64,000 nt of DNA from Mesorhizobium sp. (GTDB lineage: Bacteria; Pseudomonadota; Alphaproteobacteria; Rhizobiales; Rhizobiaceae): the NCBI GenBank assembly GCA_004017275.1, contig SAKE01000014.1, forward strand, positions 108,563-172,562, written 5' to 3'. Numbering within the stretch: the first letter of the stretch is position 1; each line of letters starts with the position of its first letter. The notes under the pieces are model-generated. The model had not been told where the DNA came from and searched no databases. It saw nothing but the letters and a program-made list of their open reading frames with translations. Below are positions 40,368-49,028 of this stretch, in pieces. The translations under genes were made by a program, and so were the position numbers.

Positions 40368-40733
40368 ATGAACGCACTTCTAAGCTCATACCTGCCCATC
40401 GTCCTGTTCATAGGCGTGGCGCTGGTTGTCGGCCTGGCGCTGCTGGCCGCACCCTTCCTGGTGGCTTACCGCAATCCCGATCCCGAAAAGCTTTCCGCCT
40501 ACGAGTGCGGTTTCAACTCGTTCGACGACGCCCGCATGAAATTCGACATCCGCTTCTACCTGGTGTCGATCCTGTTCATCATCTTCGACCTGGAAGTGGC
40601 CTTCCTGTTTCCGTGGGCGGTGTCGTTCTCGAAGGTCGGGATGCTCGGTTTCTGGTCGATGATGGTGTTTCTGGCGGTGCTGACCATCGGCTTTGCCTAT
40701 GAATGGAAAAAAGGAGCGCTGGAATGGGATTGA
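40368..40733 (+). CDS. nuoA: NADH-quinone oxidoreductase subunit A
   Basis: NuoA is a small membrane subunit of complex I at the junction with the peripheral arm. The 121-residue product has three hydrophobic helices and the conserved loop KLSAYECGFNSFDDARMKFD followed by FDIRFYLVSILFIIFDLEVAFLFPW, of which the DLEVAFLFPW segment is diagnostic. It is the first gene of the nuoA-N operon and overlaps nuoB by 10 bases. Confidence 0.97.
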   Translation: MNALLSSYLPIVLFIGVALVVGLALLAAPFLVAYRNPDPEKLSAYECGFNSFDDARMKFDIRFYLVSILFIIFDLEVAFLFPWAVSFSKVGMLGFWSMMVFLAVLTIGFAYEWKKGALEWD

Positions 40734-41305
40734 ACGACAGTTCAGGCACCCTCGTCGCGCCGAAGCCCAAAGGTATCATCGATCCCAGCACCGGCAGGCC
40801 GGTGGGTGAGGACGATCCGTTCTTCCTCGAGATCAACAACGAGCTGGCCGACAAGGGCTTTCTCGTCACCTCGACGGAAGCACTGATCACCTGGGCGCGC
40901 AGCGGCTCGCTGATGTTCATGACTTTCGGCCTCGCCTGCTGCGCGGTCGAGATGATCCACACCTCAATGCCGCGTTACGACTCGGAGCGGTTCGGCGTTG
41001 CGCCACGCGCCTCACCGCGCCAGTCCGACATCATGATCGTCGCCGGCACGCTGACCAACAAGATGGCGCCGGCGCTGCGCAAGGTCTACGACCAGATGCC
41101 GGAGCCGCGCTACGTCATCTCGATGGGCTCGTGCGCCAATGGCGGCGGCTACTACCACTATTCCTATTCGGTGGTGCGCGGCTGCGACCGCGTCGTGCCG
41201 GTCGACATCTACGTGCCCGGCTGCCCGCCGAGCGCCGAAGCGCTGCTCTACGGTATTCTTCTCCTGCAGAAGAAGATCCGCCGCACCGGCACGATCGAAC
41301 GGTAA
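40724..41305 (+). CDS. nuoB: NADH-quinone oxidoreductase subunit B
   Basis: NuoB carries the terminal [4Fe-4S] cluster N2 that passes electrons to quinone. The 193-residue product shows the cluster cysteines in FGLACCAVEMIH, SMGSCANGGGYY and VPGCPPSAEAL. The ATG at 40724 is preceded by AAGGAG and lies inside the end of nuoA, so the genes are coupled. The N-terminal 35 residues are a family-typical variable extension. Confidence 0.97.
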   Translation: MGLNDSSGTLVAPKPKGIIDPSTGRPVGEDDPFFLEINNELADKGFLVTSTEALITWARSGSLMFMTFGLACCAVEMIHTSMPRYDSERFGVAPRASPRQSDIMIVAGTLTNKMAPALRKVYDQMPEPRYVISMGSCANGGGYYHYSYSVVRGCDRVVPVDIYVPGCPPSAEALLYGILLLQKKIRRTGTIER

Positions 41306-41309
41306 ATCC

Positions 41310-41912
41310 ATGACCGCATCCCTGAGCGAACTGTCGACCTATCTCGGCGAGAAGCTGATCGGCCGCGTGAACGATGCCGATATCGCCTATGGCGAGCTCA
41401 CCGTCCATGTCGAGCCGCGCGATCTGGTCGAGGTCATGACCTTCCTGCGCGACGATGCGCGCTGCCAGTTCATCTCGATCATCGACGTCTGCGGCGCCGA
41501 CTATCCGTCGCGCGCCAAGCGCTTCGACGTCGTCTATCACCTGTTGTCGCCGAAGCAGAATGTGCGCATCCGCGTCAAGGTGCAGGCCGACGAGGAAACC
41601 ATGGTGCCGTCGGTCACCGGCGTCTATCCCGGCGCCGACTGGTTCGAGCGCGAGACCTACGATCTCTATGGCGTGCTGTTCTCGGGCCATCCCGATCTGC
41701 GCCGCCTGCTGACCGATTACGGTTTCGAAGGCCATCCGCTGCGCAAGGATTTCCCGCTGACCGGTTTCGTCGAAGTGCGTTACGACGGCGAAGCCAAGCG
41801 GGTGATCTACGAGCCGGTCGAGCTCAAGCAGGAATTCCGCAATTTCGATTTTCTCTCGCCATGGGAAGGGACAGACTACGTCTTGCCGGGCGACGAAAAA
41901 GCGAAGCAGTGA
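41310..41912 (+). CDS. nuoC: NADH-quinone oxidoreductase subunit C
   Basis: NuoC is a peripheral-arm subunit that packs against NuoD. The 200-residue protein is the separate form, not fused to NuoD as in E. coli, and contains the signature ERETYDLYGVLFSGHPDLRR and DYGFEGHPLRKDFPL. It starts 4 bases after nuoB. The frame is open upstream but the ATG at 41310 is where homology begins. Confidence 0.96.
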   Translation: MTASLSELSTYLGEKLIGRVNDADIAYGELTVHVEPRDLVEVMTFLRDDARCQFISIIDVCGADYPSRAKRFDVVYHLLSPKQNVRIRVKVQADEETMVPSVTGVYPGADWFERETYDLYGVLFSGHPDLRRLLTDYGFEGHPLRKDFPLTGFVEVRYDGEAKRVIYEPVELKQEFRNFDFLSPWEGTDYVLPGDEKAKQ

Positions 41913-41924
41913 GGGTGTGTGGCG

Positions 41925-42272
41925 ATGATCCGCATAGCGCTCCTGGCCCTGTTTAGCTGCAGTGTTGCGCCGAATGCATTTGCGAACGACTGTAAAGTAG
42001 CTGGAGTGGATTGCTATACGGCGGCGCGAGCTGTCGTGGCGAACTACACGGTGAAGAATTGCCCTACGATATTTCGTATCAAGACGGCGATGCAGATTGA
42101 ATTGGACCAGATTTTGAACGCCTTACGCGATGCTGGAGAACTGGCCGATCTCCAGCCCTCCAATGAGACCGTTGAGCAATGCGAGCAGAGAGCAAAAGAA
42201 TATATGGCCGGGCCGCAGACGGTCCGCTTCATGGAACTGACGCCGTCAGCCAAGGAAAGGCTTGGAATCTAG
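41925..42272 (+). CDS. Small exported Cys-containing protein lodged between nuoC and nuoD
   Basis: I do not recognise this 115-residue protein. Residues 1-21 form a signal peptide (MIRIALLALF, then SVAPNAFA before the cleavage site), and the mature part has four cysteines (NDC, VDCY, KNC and EQC contexts) that could form two disulfides in the periplasm. It starts with GAGGG upstream, 12 bases after nuoC, and ends one base before the nuoD start, so it is expressed with complex I. Its codons (AAA, GTA, TTT, ATA) are clearly less GC-rich than those of nuo genes. Standard nuo operons lack a gene here. Confidence 0.75.
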   Translation: MIRIALLALFSCSVAPNAFANDCKVAGVDCYTAARAVVANYTVKNCPTIFRIKTAMQIELDQILNALRDAGELADLQPSNETVEQCEQRAKEYMAGPQTVRFMELTPSAKERLGI

Positions 42273-42273
42273 C

Positions 42274-43464
42274 ATGACCGAGCACTCCGTCCGCAATTTT
42301 AACATCAACTTCGGACCGCAGCACCCTGCGGCACATGGCGTTTTGCGCCTTGTCCTTGAACTCGACGGCGAAGTCGTCGATCGCGTCGATCCGCATATCG
42401 GGCTGCTGCATCGCGGCACCGAAAAGCTGATCGAGGCAAAAACCTACCTGCAGGCGATCCCCTATCTCGACCGGCTCGACTATTGCGCGCCGATGAACCA
42501 GGAGCATGCCTTCGCATTGGCTGCCGAGCGGCTGCTCGGCATCGAGGTGCCGAAGCGCGGCCAGCTGATCCGCGTGCTCTACTGCGAAATCGGCCGCATC
42601 ATGTCGCACATCCTCAATGTGACGACGCAGGCGATGGACGTCGGCGCGCTGACGCCGCCGCTGTGGGGCTTCGTCGAACGCGAGAAGCTGATGGTGTTCT
42701 ATGAGCGCGCCTCCGGCTCGCGCATGCATGCCGCCTATTTCCGACCCGGTGGCGTCCACCAAGACCTGCCGCAGAAGCTGGTCGAGGACATCGGCAAGTG
42801 GATCGACCCGTTCCTGAAGTCGATCGACGACCTCGATCAATTGCTGACCGGCAACCGCATCTTCAAGCAACGCAATGTCGACATCGGCACCGTTTCGCTG
42901 GCCGATGCCTGGGCCTGGGGTTTTTCGGGCGTCATGGTGCGTGGCTCGGGCGCTGCCTGGGATCTGCGCAAGTCACAACCCTATGAATGCTATTCGGAAA
43001 TGGATTTCGACATTCCGATCGGCAAGAACGGCGACTGCTTCGATCGTTACCTCGTGCGCATGGAAGAAATGCGCCAGTCGGCGAAGATCATGCGCCAGTG
43101 CGTCGACCTTCTGCTCGGCAAGGAGAGCACCGGTCCGGTGTCGAACCTCGACGGCAAGGTGGTGCCGCCCAAGCGCCAGGCGATGAAGCGCTCGATGGAA
43201 GCGCTGATCCATCACTTCAAGCTCTACACCGAGGGCTACCGCGTGCCGGCCGGTGAAGTCTATGCGGCGGTCGAAGCGCCGAAGGGTGAGTTCGGCGTCT
43301 ATATGGTCTCCGACGGCTCCAACAAGCCCTACCGCTGCAAGCTGCGCGCACCCGGTTTCGCGCATCTGCAGGCGATGGATTTCCTCTGCCGCGGCCACAT
43401 GCTGGCCGACGTCACCGCCGTTCTCGGCTCCCTCGACATCGTGTTTGGTGAGGTCGATCGCTAA
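42274..43464 (+). CDS. nuoD: NADH-quinone oxidoreductase subunit D
   Basis: NuoD is the 49-kDa-type subunit that forms the quinone pocket with NuoB. The 396-residue product has FGPQHPAAHGVLRLVLELDG at the N-terminus, PHIGLLHRGTEKLIE, the quinone-site region and the C-terminal DIVFGEVDR, all standard. The ATG at 42274 is chosen over a TTG at 42262 that would overlap the preceding small gene. Confidence 0.97.
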   Translation: MTEHSVRNFNINFGPQHPAAHGVLRLVLELDGEVVDRVDPHIGLLHRGTEKLIEAKTYLQAIPYLDRLDYCAPMNQEHAFALAAERLLGIEVPKRGQLIRVLYCEIGRIMSHILNVTTQAMDVGALTPPLWGFVEREKLMVFYERASGSRMHAAYFRPGGVHQDLPQKLVEDIGKWIDPFLKSIDDLDQLLTGNRIFKQRNVDIGTVSLADAWAWGFSGVMVRGSGAAWDLRKSQPYECYSEMDFDIPIGKNGDCFDRYLVRMEEMRQSAKIMRQCVDLLLGKESTGPVSNLDGKVVPPKRQAMKRSMEALIHHFKLYTEGYRVPAGEVYAAVEAPKGEFGVYMVSDGSNKPYRCKLRAPGFAHLQAMDFLCRGHMLADVTAVLGSLDIVFGEVDR

Positions 43465-44736
43465 ATGTCAGTCCGCCGTCTCGCAGAAGCCAGCGTCCAG
43501 CCAGCATCCTTCGCCTTCAACCGGGCGAATGCGGCTGCGGCGAAGCAATGGATCAAGAAGTATCCGAAGGGCCGCGAACAGTCGGCGATCATTCCCTTGC
43601 TGATGATAGCGCAGGAGCAGGAAGGCTGGGTGACGAAGGCGGCGATCGAGACGATCTCCGACATGCTCGGCATGCCGCGTATCCGAGGGCTCGAGGTCGC
43701 GACTTTCTACACGCAGTATCAGTTGAACCCAGTCGGTACACGTGCGCATATCCAGGTCTGCGGCACCACGCCCTGCATGCTGCGCGGCTCGGAAGCGCTG
43801 ATGGATGTCTGCCGCTCCAAAATCCATCACGACCAGTTCCACACCAACGACAAGGGCACCTTGTCGTGGGAAGAGGTCGAGTGCCTTGGCGCCTGCGTCA
43901 ATGCGCCGATGGTCATGGTCTTCAAGGACACGTTCGAGGACCTGACGCCGGAACGGCTGGCCGAAATCATCGATCTCTATGACGCCGGCAAGGGCGCCTC
44001 TGTGCCTGCGGGGCCGCAGAACGGGCGCACCGGCTCGGAACCAGCCTCTGGCCTCACCACGCTGAAGAGCGAAAAGGCGATCCTCAAGTCGACCCGTGAA
44101 AGGGAGGCCAGGGAGGCGGCCAAGGCCGCCAGGGCGGCGCCCGATGCGATCATCGCAGCGCCCGTGCCGGCGCCGGCTGTCGCGCCGTCCAAAGCCAGCA
44201 AGCCGAAGACCGACGCCCTTGAAACCAGCCCGGCATTGAAGACGCCCTCAAGGACCAAGGTCGCGCCGGCAGTTGAAAAGGCGGCGAGCGTTTCGGCGCC
44301 GCTGCATTCGGCCGCCAATGCCAACAAGGCAGACCCCGAAGTCGAGCAGGTTTCCAAGCAGCGCAGTGGTCCCAAGTCCAAGGCCGAGCCGGCATCCGCC
44401 TTCAAGGCGCCGGAAACCAAGGTGCCAGTCGCGAAAACTGCCAAGCCGTCGCTGGAAGACAAGAACCGTCCGGCCGGCATAGACAGGCCGGCGCTGGTCG
44501 ATGACCTCAAGCTGATCTCCGGCGTTGGTCCGAGGAGCGAAGGCATCCTGCATACGCTCGGCATCTTCACCTTCGCGCAGGTTGCTTCGTGGAAGAAGGC
44601 CGAGCGCGATTGGGTGGACGGTTATCTCGCTTTCCACGGCCGCATCGAACGCGAGGACTGGGTCAAGCAGGCCAAGGCGCTCGCCAAGGGCGGCGTCGCC
44701 GAATATATCCGCGTCTTCGGCAAGAAACCGGTCTGA
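43465..44736 (+). CDS. nuoE: NADH-quinone oxidoreductase subunit E with a long C-terminal helix-hairpin-helix tail
   Basis: NuoE holds the [2Fe-2S] cluster N1a, with ligands in QVCGTTPCMLRGSE and VECLGACVNAPM, in residues 1-170. The rest of the 423 residues is an Ala/Lys/Pro-rich linker (about 175-335) and a C-terminal domain beginning DDLKLISGVGPRSEGILHTL, a helix-hairpin-helix fold, ending in ALAKGGVAEYIRVFGKKPV. This tail is seen in other rhizobial NuoE proteins as far as I know; its role is unknown. The ATG follows directly after the nuoD stop. Confidence 0.94.
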   Translation: MSVRRLAEASVQPASFAFNRANAAAAKQWIKKYPKGREQSAIIPLLMIAQEQEGWVTKAAIETISDMLGMPRIRGLEVATFYTQYQLNPVGTRAHIQVCGTTPCMLRGSEALMDVCRSKIHHDQFHTNDKGTLSWEEVECLGACVNAPMVMVFKDTFEDLTPERLAEIIDLYDAGKGASVPAGPQNGRTGSEPASGLTTLKSEKAILKSTREREAREAAKAARAAPDAIIAAPVPAPAVAPSKASKPKTDALETSPALKTPSRTKVAPAVEKAASVSAPLHSAANANKADPEVEQVSKQRSGPKSKAEPASAFKAPETKVPVAKTAKPSLEDKNRPAGIDRPALVDDLKLISGVGPRSEGILHTLGIFTFAQVASWKKAERDWVDGYLAFHGRIEREDWVKQAKALAKGGVAEYIRVFGKKPV

Positions 44737-44746
44737 GGGACGAAAA

Positions 44747-46051
44747 ATGCTTCAGGACAAAGACCGCATCTTCACCAACATCTACGGCCTCTTCGACAAG
44801 TCGCTGGCCGGCGCGATGGCGCGCGGCGCCTGGGACAACACGCCGGGTATCGTCGCCAAGGGGCGCGAGTGGATCGTCAACGAGATGAAGGCGTCGGGCC
44901 TGCGCGGCCGCGGCGGCGCCGGCTTCCCGACGGGGCTCAAATGGTCTTTCATGCCCAAGCAGAGCGACGGCCGGCCGAGCTATCTGGTCATCAATGCCGA
45001 CGAATCCGAGCCCGGCACCTGCAAGGACCGCGACATCCTGCGCAACGATCCGCACACACTGGTCGAGGGTGCGCTGCTTGCCGGTTTCGCCATGGGTGCG
45101 ATCGCCGCCTACATCTATGTGCGCGGCGAGTTCATCCGCGAGCGCGAGGCGCTGCAGCGGGCGATCGAGGAAGCCTATGAGGCCAAGCTGATCGGCAAGA
45201 ACAACACATCCGGCTACGACTTCGACATCTACATGCACCACGGCGCCGGCGCCTATATTTGCGGCGAGGAAACAGCACTCCTCGAAAGCCTCGAAGGCAA
45301 GAAGGGCCAGCCCAGGCTGAAGCCGCCATTCCCGGCCAATGTCGGCCTCTATGGCTGCCCGACGACCGTCAACAATGTCGAATCGATCGCCGTGGCACCG
45401 ACCATCCTGCGCCGCGGCGCTGCGTGGTTTTCTTCCTTCGGCCGGCCCAACAATGTCGGCACCAAGCTGTTTTGCATCTCCGGCCACGTCAACAATCCGT
45501 GCACGGTCGAAGAGGCGATGTCGATTCCGTTCCGCGAGCTGATCGAGACGCATTGCGGCGGCATTCGCGGCGGCTGGGACAATCTTTTGGCGGTCATTCC
45601 GGGCGGCGCTTCGGTGCCGCTGGTGCCGGCCGAGCAGATCATCGACACACCGATGGATTTCGACGCGCTGCGCGACCTCAAATCCGGGCTCGGCACGGCG
45701 GCTGTCATCGTCATGGACAAGTCGACCGATATCGTGAAGGCGATCGCGCGGCTTTCCTACTTCTACAAGCATGAGAGCTGCGGCCAGTGCACGCCGTGCC
45801 GCGAAGGCACCGGCTGGATGTGGCGGGTGATGGAGCGGCTGGTGCGCGGCGAAGCGCAGAAGCGCGAGATCGACATGCTGCTCGACGTGACCAAGCAGGT
45901 CGAGGGCCACACGATCTGCGCGTTGGGCGACGCGGCGGCGTGGCCGATCCAGGGCCTGATGCGGCATTTCCGCGGCGAGGTGGAGCGGCGCATCGACGAG
46001 TTTTCGCGCAACGCGCACCGGGCCGAGCCGGTGATGGTGGCGGCGGAGTAG
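44747..46051 (+). CDS. nuoF: NADH-quinone oxidoreductase subunit F
   Basis: NuoF binds NADH, FMN and cluster N3, the entry point of electrons. The 434-residue product has the FMN loop GRGGAGFPTGLKW, the NADH region ESEPGTCKDRDI and GAGAYICGEETALLESLEG, and the cluster cysteines in ESCGQCTPCREG with a later Cys in HTICALGD. GAGGGA precedes the ATG at 44747. The frame is open upstream inside nuoE but homology starts here. An array of hairpins follows the stop. Confidence 0.97.
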   Translation: MLQDKDRIFTNIYGLFDKSLAGAMARGAWDNTPGIVAKGREWIVNEMKASGLRGRGGAGFPTGLKWSFMPKQSDGRPSYLVINADESEPGTCKDRDILRNDPHTLVEGALLAGFAMGAIAAYIYVRGEFIREREALQRAIEEAYEAKLIGKNNTSGYDFDIYMHHGAGAYICGEETALLESLEGKKGQPRLKPPFPANVGLYGCPTTVNNVESIAVAPTILRRGAAWFSSFGRPNNVGTKLFCISGHVNNPCTVEEAMSIPFRELIETHCGGIRGGWDNLLAVIPGGASVPLVPAEQIIDTPMDFDALRDLKSGLGTAAVIVMDKSTDIVKAIARLSYFYKHESCGQCTPCREGTGWMWRVMERLVRGEAQKREIDMLLDVTKQVEGHTICALGDAAAWPIQGLMRHFRGEVERRIDEFSRNAHRAEPVMVAAE

Positions 46052-46062
46052 AGAATTGTGAA

Positions 46063-46130
46063 TGCGGGCGAAAGCCCGCAGCGAAATACGGGCAAGTGCC
46101 CGATTTGAAATACGGGCAAGTGCCCGATTT
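46063..46130 (+). repeat. Three hairpins in tandem after nuoF, two of them a 24-bp direct repeat
   Basis: TGCGGGC-GAAA-GCCCGCA is a perfect 7-bp stem with a GNRA tetraloop. It is followed by two exact head-to-tail copies of a 24-base unit, GAAATACGGGCAAGTGCCCG plus ATTT, each a palindrome AAAT-CGGGCA/TGCCCG-ATTT. The array fills the gap between nuoF and the next gene and could stabilise upstream mRNA or dampen read-through. Confidence 0.85.
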
Positions 46131-46175
46131 GAGACAACCGGGGCGGGCGAACGAAGACAACGACCAGGAGAACCT

Positions 46176-46871
46176 ATGGCGCCGTATTCGACACCCAACC
46201 CGCTGATGCCCAATTTGGACCAGATCGAGAAGATGAACCAGGACTTGACCAGGATGATGCCGAAGGAGATGGCCAGCGCCGTTAACCTTCTCGTGCATCC
46301 TGTCGCGGGTGCGGCGGCAATGTCGGCGCTCGGCCTCGGGCTCGCCAACCACGCCTTCGGTGTCTGGCTGGGCGCGCTTTCAGGTGCGGCCGAAGCTTCG
46401 CAGCGGCTGCTGCAGCCGATCGTCGATGATTTCGAGGCGCGCGTCGCGCAGTTCGACGATCCGAGCACGTCGTCTACCAGGGCGCGGGCGACGGCAAAAA
46501 CCATGATCGCCGAGGCGCAGTCCTTCGCGCAGGAGGTCACCGATATTGCCGCGAAGGAAGCCGCCACTGCCGTGCCGGCCGCAAATGCCGTTCCAGCAAC
46601 GGGCGACGCCGGCAATGTGCTGTTGCCCGAGGATTTCAGGCAGCCCAAAGCCATGGAGAAGCCGGCGAAACCGGCCGATCTCAAGGCGATATCGGGCATC
46701 GGGCCGAAGCTGGAAAAGGTTCTCAACGGCTTGGGTATCTGGACCTATGGCCAGATCGCGGCATGGACGCCACAAGAGGTTGCCTGGGTCGAGGATTATC
46801 TGTCGCTTACCGGCCGTATCGGCCGCGACGATTGGAAAGCCCAAGCGGCGGCGCTCGCCGTCAAGAAGTGA
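46176..46871 (+). CDS. Complex I operon-associated helix-hairpin-helix protein
   Basis: A 231-residue protein between nuoF and nuoG. Residues about 1-80 contain two amphipathic or weakly hydrophobic helices (VNLLVHPVAGAAAMSALG and NHAFGVWLGALSGA), reminiscent of phasin-like or TIGR-type helical segments; the middle is low-complexity; and the C-terminal 60 residues (ADLKAISGIGPKLEKVLNGL onward) are homologous to the tail of NuoE in this window. AGGAG precedes the ATG. In rhizobial genomes such proteins are often labelled NADH-ubiquinone dehydrogenase without evidence. A role in complex I assembly or regulation is an inference from position. Confidence 0.78.
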   Translation: MAPYSTPNPLMPNLDQIEKMNQDLTRMMPKEMASAVNLLVHPVAGAAAMSALGLGLANHAFGVWLGALSGAAEASQRLLQPIVDDFEARVAQFDDPSTSSTRARATAKTMIAEAQSFAQEVTDIAAKEAATAVPAANAVPATGDAGNVLLPEDFRQPKAMEKPAKPADLKAISGIGPKLEKVLNGLGIWTYGQIAAWTPQEVAWVEDYLSLTGRIGRDDWKAQAAALAVKK

Positions 46872-46944
46872 TGAAACTGCCTGACGTGGTCTCGATCGCG
46901 TCCGGAAAAGAGATTGCGGGAAACTCCGCAGGGGTTTGAGGCGA

Positions 46945-49026
46945 ATGGCAAAGCTCAAGGTCGACGGGAAAGAGATCACTGTACCCGACCACTACACGCT
47001 GCTGCAGGCGGCGGAAGACGCTGGCGCGGAAGTGCCGCGCTTCTGCTTCCATGAGCGGCTGTCGATCGCCGGCAATTGCCGCATGTGCCTGATCGAGGTG
47101 AAGGGCGGGCCGCCCAAGCCGCAGGCGTCCTGCGCCATGAACGTGCGCGACCTGCGTCCCGGCCCGAATGGCGAGGCGCCGGAAATCTTCACCAACACGC
47201 CGATGGTCAAGAAGGCCAGGGAAGGCGTGATGGAGTTCCTGCTGATCAACCATCCGCTGGATTGCCCGATCTGCGACCAGGGCGGCGAATGCGACCTGCA
47301 GGACCAGGCGATGGCCTTCGGTGTCGATTCCTCGCGCTATCACGAGAACAAGCGCGCGGTTGAAGACAAGTATATCGGACCGCTGGTCAAGACGGTGATG
47401 AACCGCTGCATCCATTGCACGCGCTGCGTCCGTTTCACCACGGAGGTTGCGGGCATTTCCGAGCTCGGCCTGATCGGCCGCGGCGAGGATGCCGAGATCA
47501 CCACCTATCTCGAAAGCGCGATGACCTCGGAGCTGCAGGGCAATGTGATCGACCTTTGCCCGGTCGGCGCGCTGACCTCGAAGCCGTTCGCCTTCCAGGC
47601 GCGGCCGTGGGAGCTGACCAAGACCGAATCCATCGACGTGATGGATGCCGTCGGTTCGGCGATCCGCGTCGATAGCCGGGGCCGCGAAGTGATGCGCATC
47701 CTGCCGCGCGTCAACGAGGCCGTGAACGAGGAGTGGATTTCCGACAAGACCCGCTTCATCTGGGACGGCCTGCGTACGCAGCGCCTCGACCGCCCCTATG
47801 TGCGCAAGGACGGCAAGTTGGTTCCGGCAAGCTGGGCCGAGGCTTTTGCCGCAATCAAGGACGCGGTGTCGAAGGCGGCACCCGAGAAGATCGGCGCCAT
47901 ATCGGGCGATCTCGCAGCGGTTGAGGAAATCTACGCGCTGAAGCTGTTGATGGCTTCGCTCGGCTCGAAGAACACCGACTGCCGTCAGGATGGCGCAGCC
48001 CTCGATCCGGCGCTGGGCCGGGCGAGCTATATCTTCAACCCGACCATCGAAGGCATCGAGCAGGCCGATGCGGTGCTGATCATCGGCGCCAACCCGCGCT
48101 ATGAAGCCTCGGTGCTCAACGCCCGCATCCGCAAGCGCTGGCGGATCGGCAATCTGCCGGTCGGCGTCATCGGCGATGTCGGCGACACGCGCTACGACTA
48201 CGAACAACTGGGCGCCGGACCGGATTCGCTGAAGGATCTGGCGGACGGCAACGGCAAGTTCTTCCAGGTGCTGAAGAAGGCGACGCATCCGCTGATCATC
48301 GTCGGCCAGGGCGCTTTGGCGCGTGCCGATGGTGCGGCCGTGCTCGGTCAGGCGGCCAAGCTCGCCGCGGCTGTCAACGCCGCCAGGGCAGATTGGAACG
48401 GCTTTGCCGTGTTGCACAATGCGGCCGGGCGCGTCGGCGGTCTCGATCTCGGCTTCGTGCCGGGCGAGGGTGGCAAGAATGTCGCCGGCATGCTGGGCGA
48501 GATGGAACTCTTGTTCTTGCTCGGCGCCGACGAACTCGACATGGCCAAGACCGGCGGCGCCTTCGTCGTCTATATCGGCACGCATGGCGACCAGGGTGCG
48601 CATCGCGCCAATGTCATCCTGCCGGCGGCCGCCTACACCGAAAAGTCGGCCACCTATGTCAACACGGAAGGGCGTGTGCAGCAGACCAATCGCGCCGGCT
48701 TCGCGCCGGGCGAAGCGCGTGAAGACTGGGCAATTCTCAGGGCATTGTCGGATGTGCTGGGCAAGAAGCTGCCGTTCGATTCGCTGCCGCAGCTGCGCGC
48801 CAAGCTCTATGGCGAATACCCGCATCTGGCCCGTATCGATCAGGTCGCGGCCGGCAATGCCGAGGACATCGCCAAGGTGGCGAAGCTCGGCGGGCGGCTG
48901 AACAAGGGTACCTTCACTTCGCCGGTCAAGGACTTCTACCTGACCAACCCGATCGCGCGGGCATCGGCCGTGATGGCCGAATGTTCGGCACTGGCCAAGA
49001 GCGGCTTCAAGCAGGCGGCGGAATAA
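46945..49026 (+). CDS. nuoG: NADH-quinone oxidoreductase subunit G
   Basis: NuoG is the large 75-kDa-type subunit with clusters N1b, N4 and N5. The 693-residue product has the [2Fe-2S] ligands in GNCRMCLIEVKG and QASCAMNV, the His/Cys motif CPICDQGGECDLQDQAM, and CIHCTRCVRFT, then a molybdopterin-oxidoreductase-like domain without cofactor residues. The ATG at 46945 follows GAGG; a TTG at 46936 is in frame. Length is normal. Confidence 0.97.
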   Translation: MAKLKVDGKEITVPDHYTLLQAAEDAGAEVPRFCFHERLSIAGNCRMCLIEVKGGPPKPQASCAMNVRDLRPGPNGEAPEIFTNTPMVKKAREGVMEFLLINHPLDCPICDQGGECDLQDQAMAFGVDSSRYHENKRAVEDKYIGPLVKTVMNRCIHCTRCVRFTTEVAGISELGLIGRGEDAEITTYLESAMTSELQGNVIDLCPVGALTSKPFAFQARPWELTKTESIDVMDAVGSAIRVDSRGREVMRILPRVNEAVNEEWISDKTRFIWDGLRTQRLDRPYVRKDGKLVPASWAEAFAAIKDAVSKAAPEKIGAISGDLAAVEEIYALKLLMASLGSKNTDCRQDGAALDPALGRASYIFNPTIEGIEQADAVLIIGANPRYEASVLNARIRKRWRIGNLPVGVIGDVGDTRYDYEQLGAGPDSLKDLADGNGKFFQVLKKATHPLIIVGQGALARADGAAVLGQAAKLAAAVNAARADWNGFAVLHNAAGRVGGLDLGFVPGEGGKNVAGMLGEMELLFLLGADELDMAKTGGAFVVYIGTHGDQGAHRANVILPAAAYTEKSATYVNTEGRVQQTNRAGFAPGEAREDWAILRALSDVLGKKLPFDSLPQLRAKLYGEYPHLARIDQVAAGNAEDIAKVAKLGGRLNKGTFTSPVKDFYLTNPIARASAVMAECSALAKSGFKQAAE

Positions 49027-49028
49027 GT

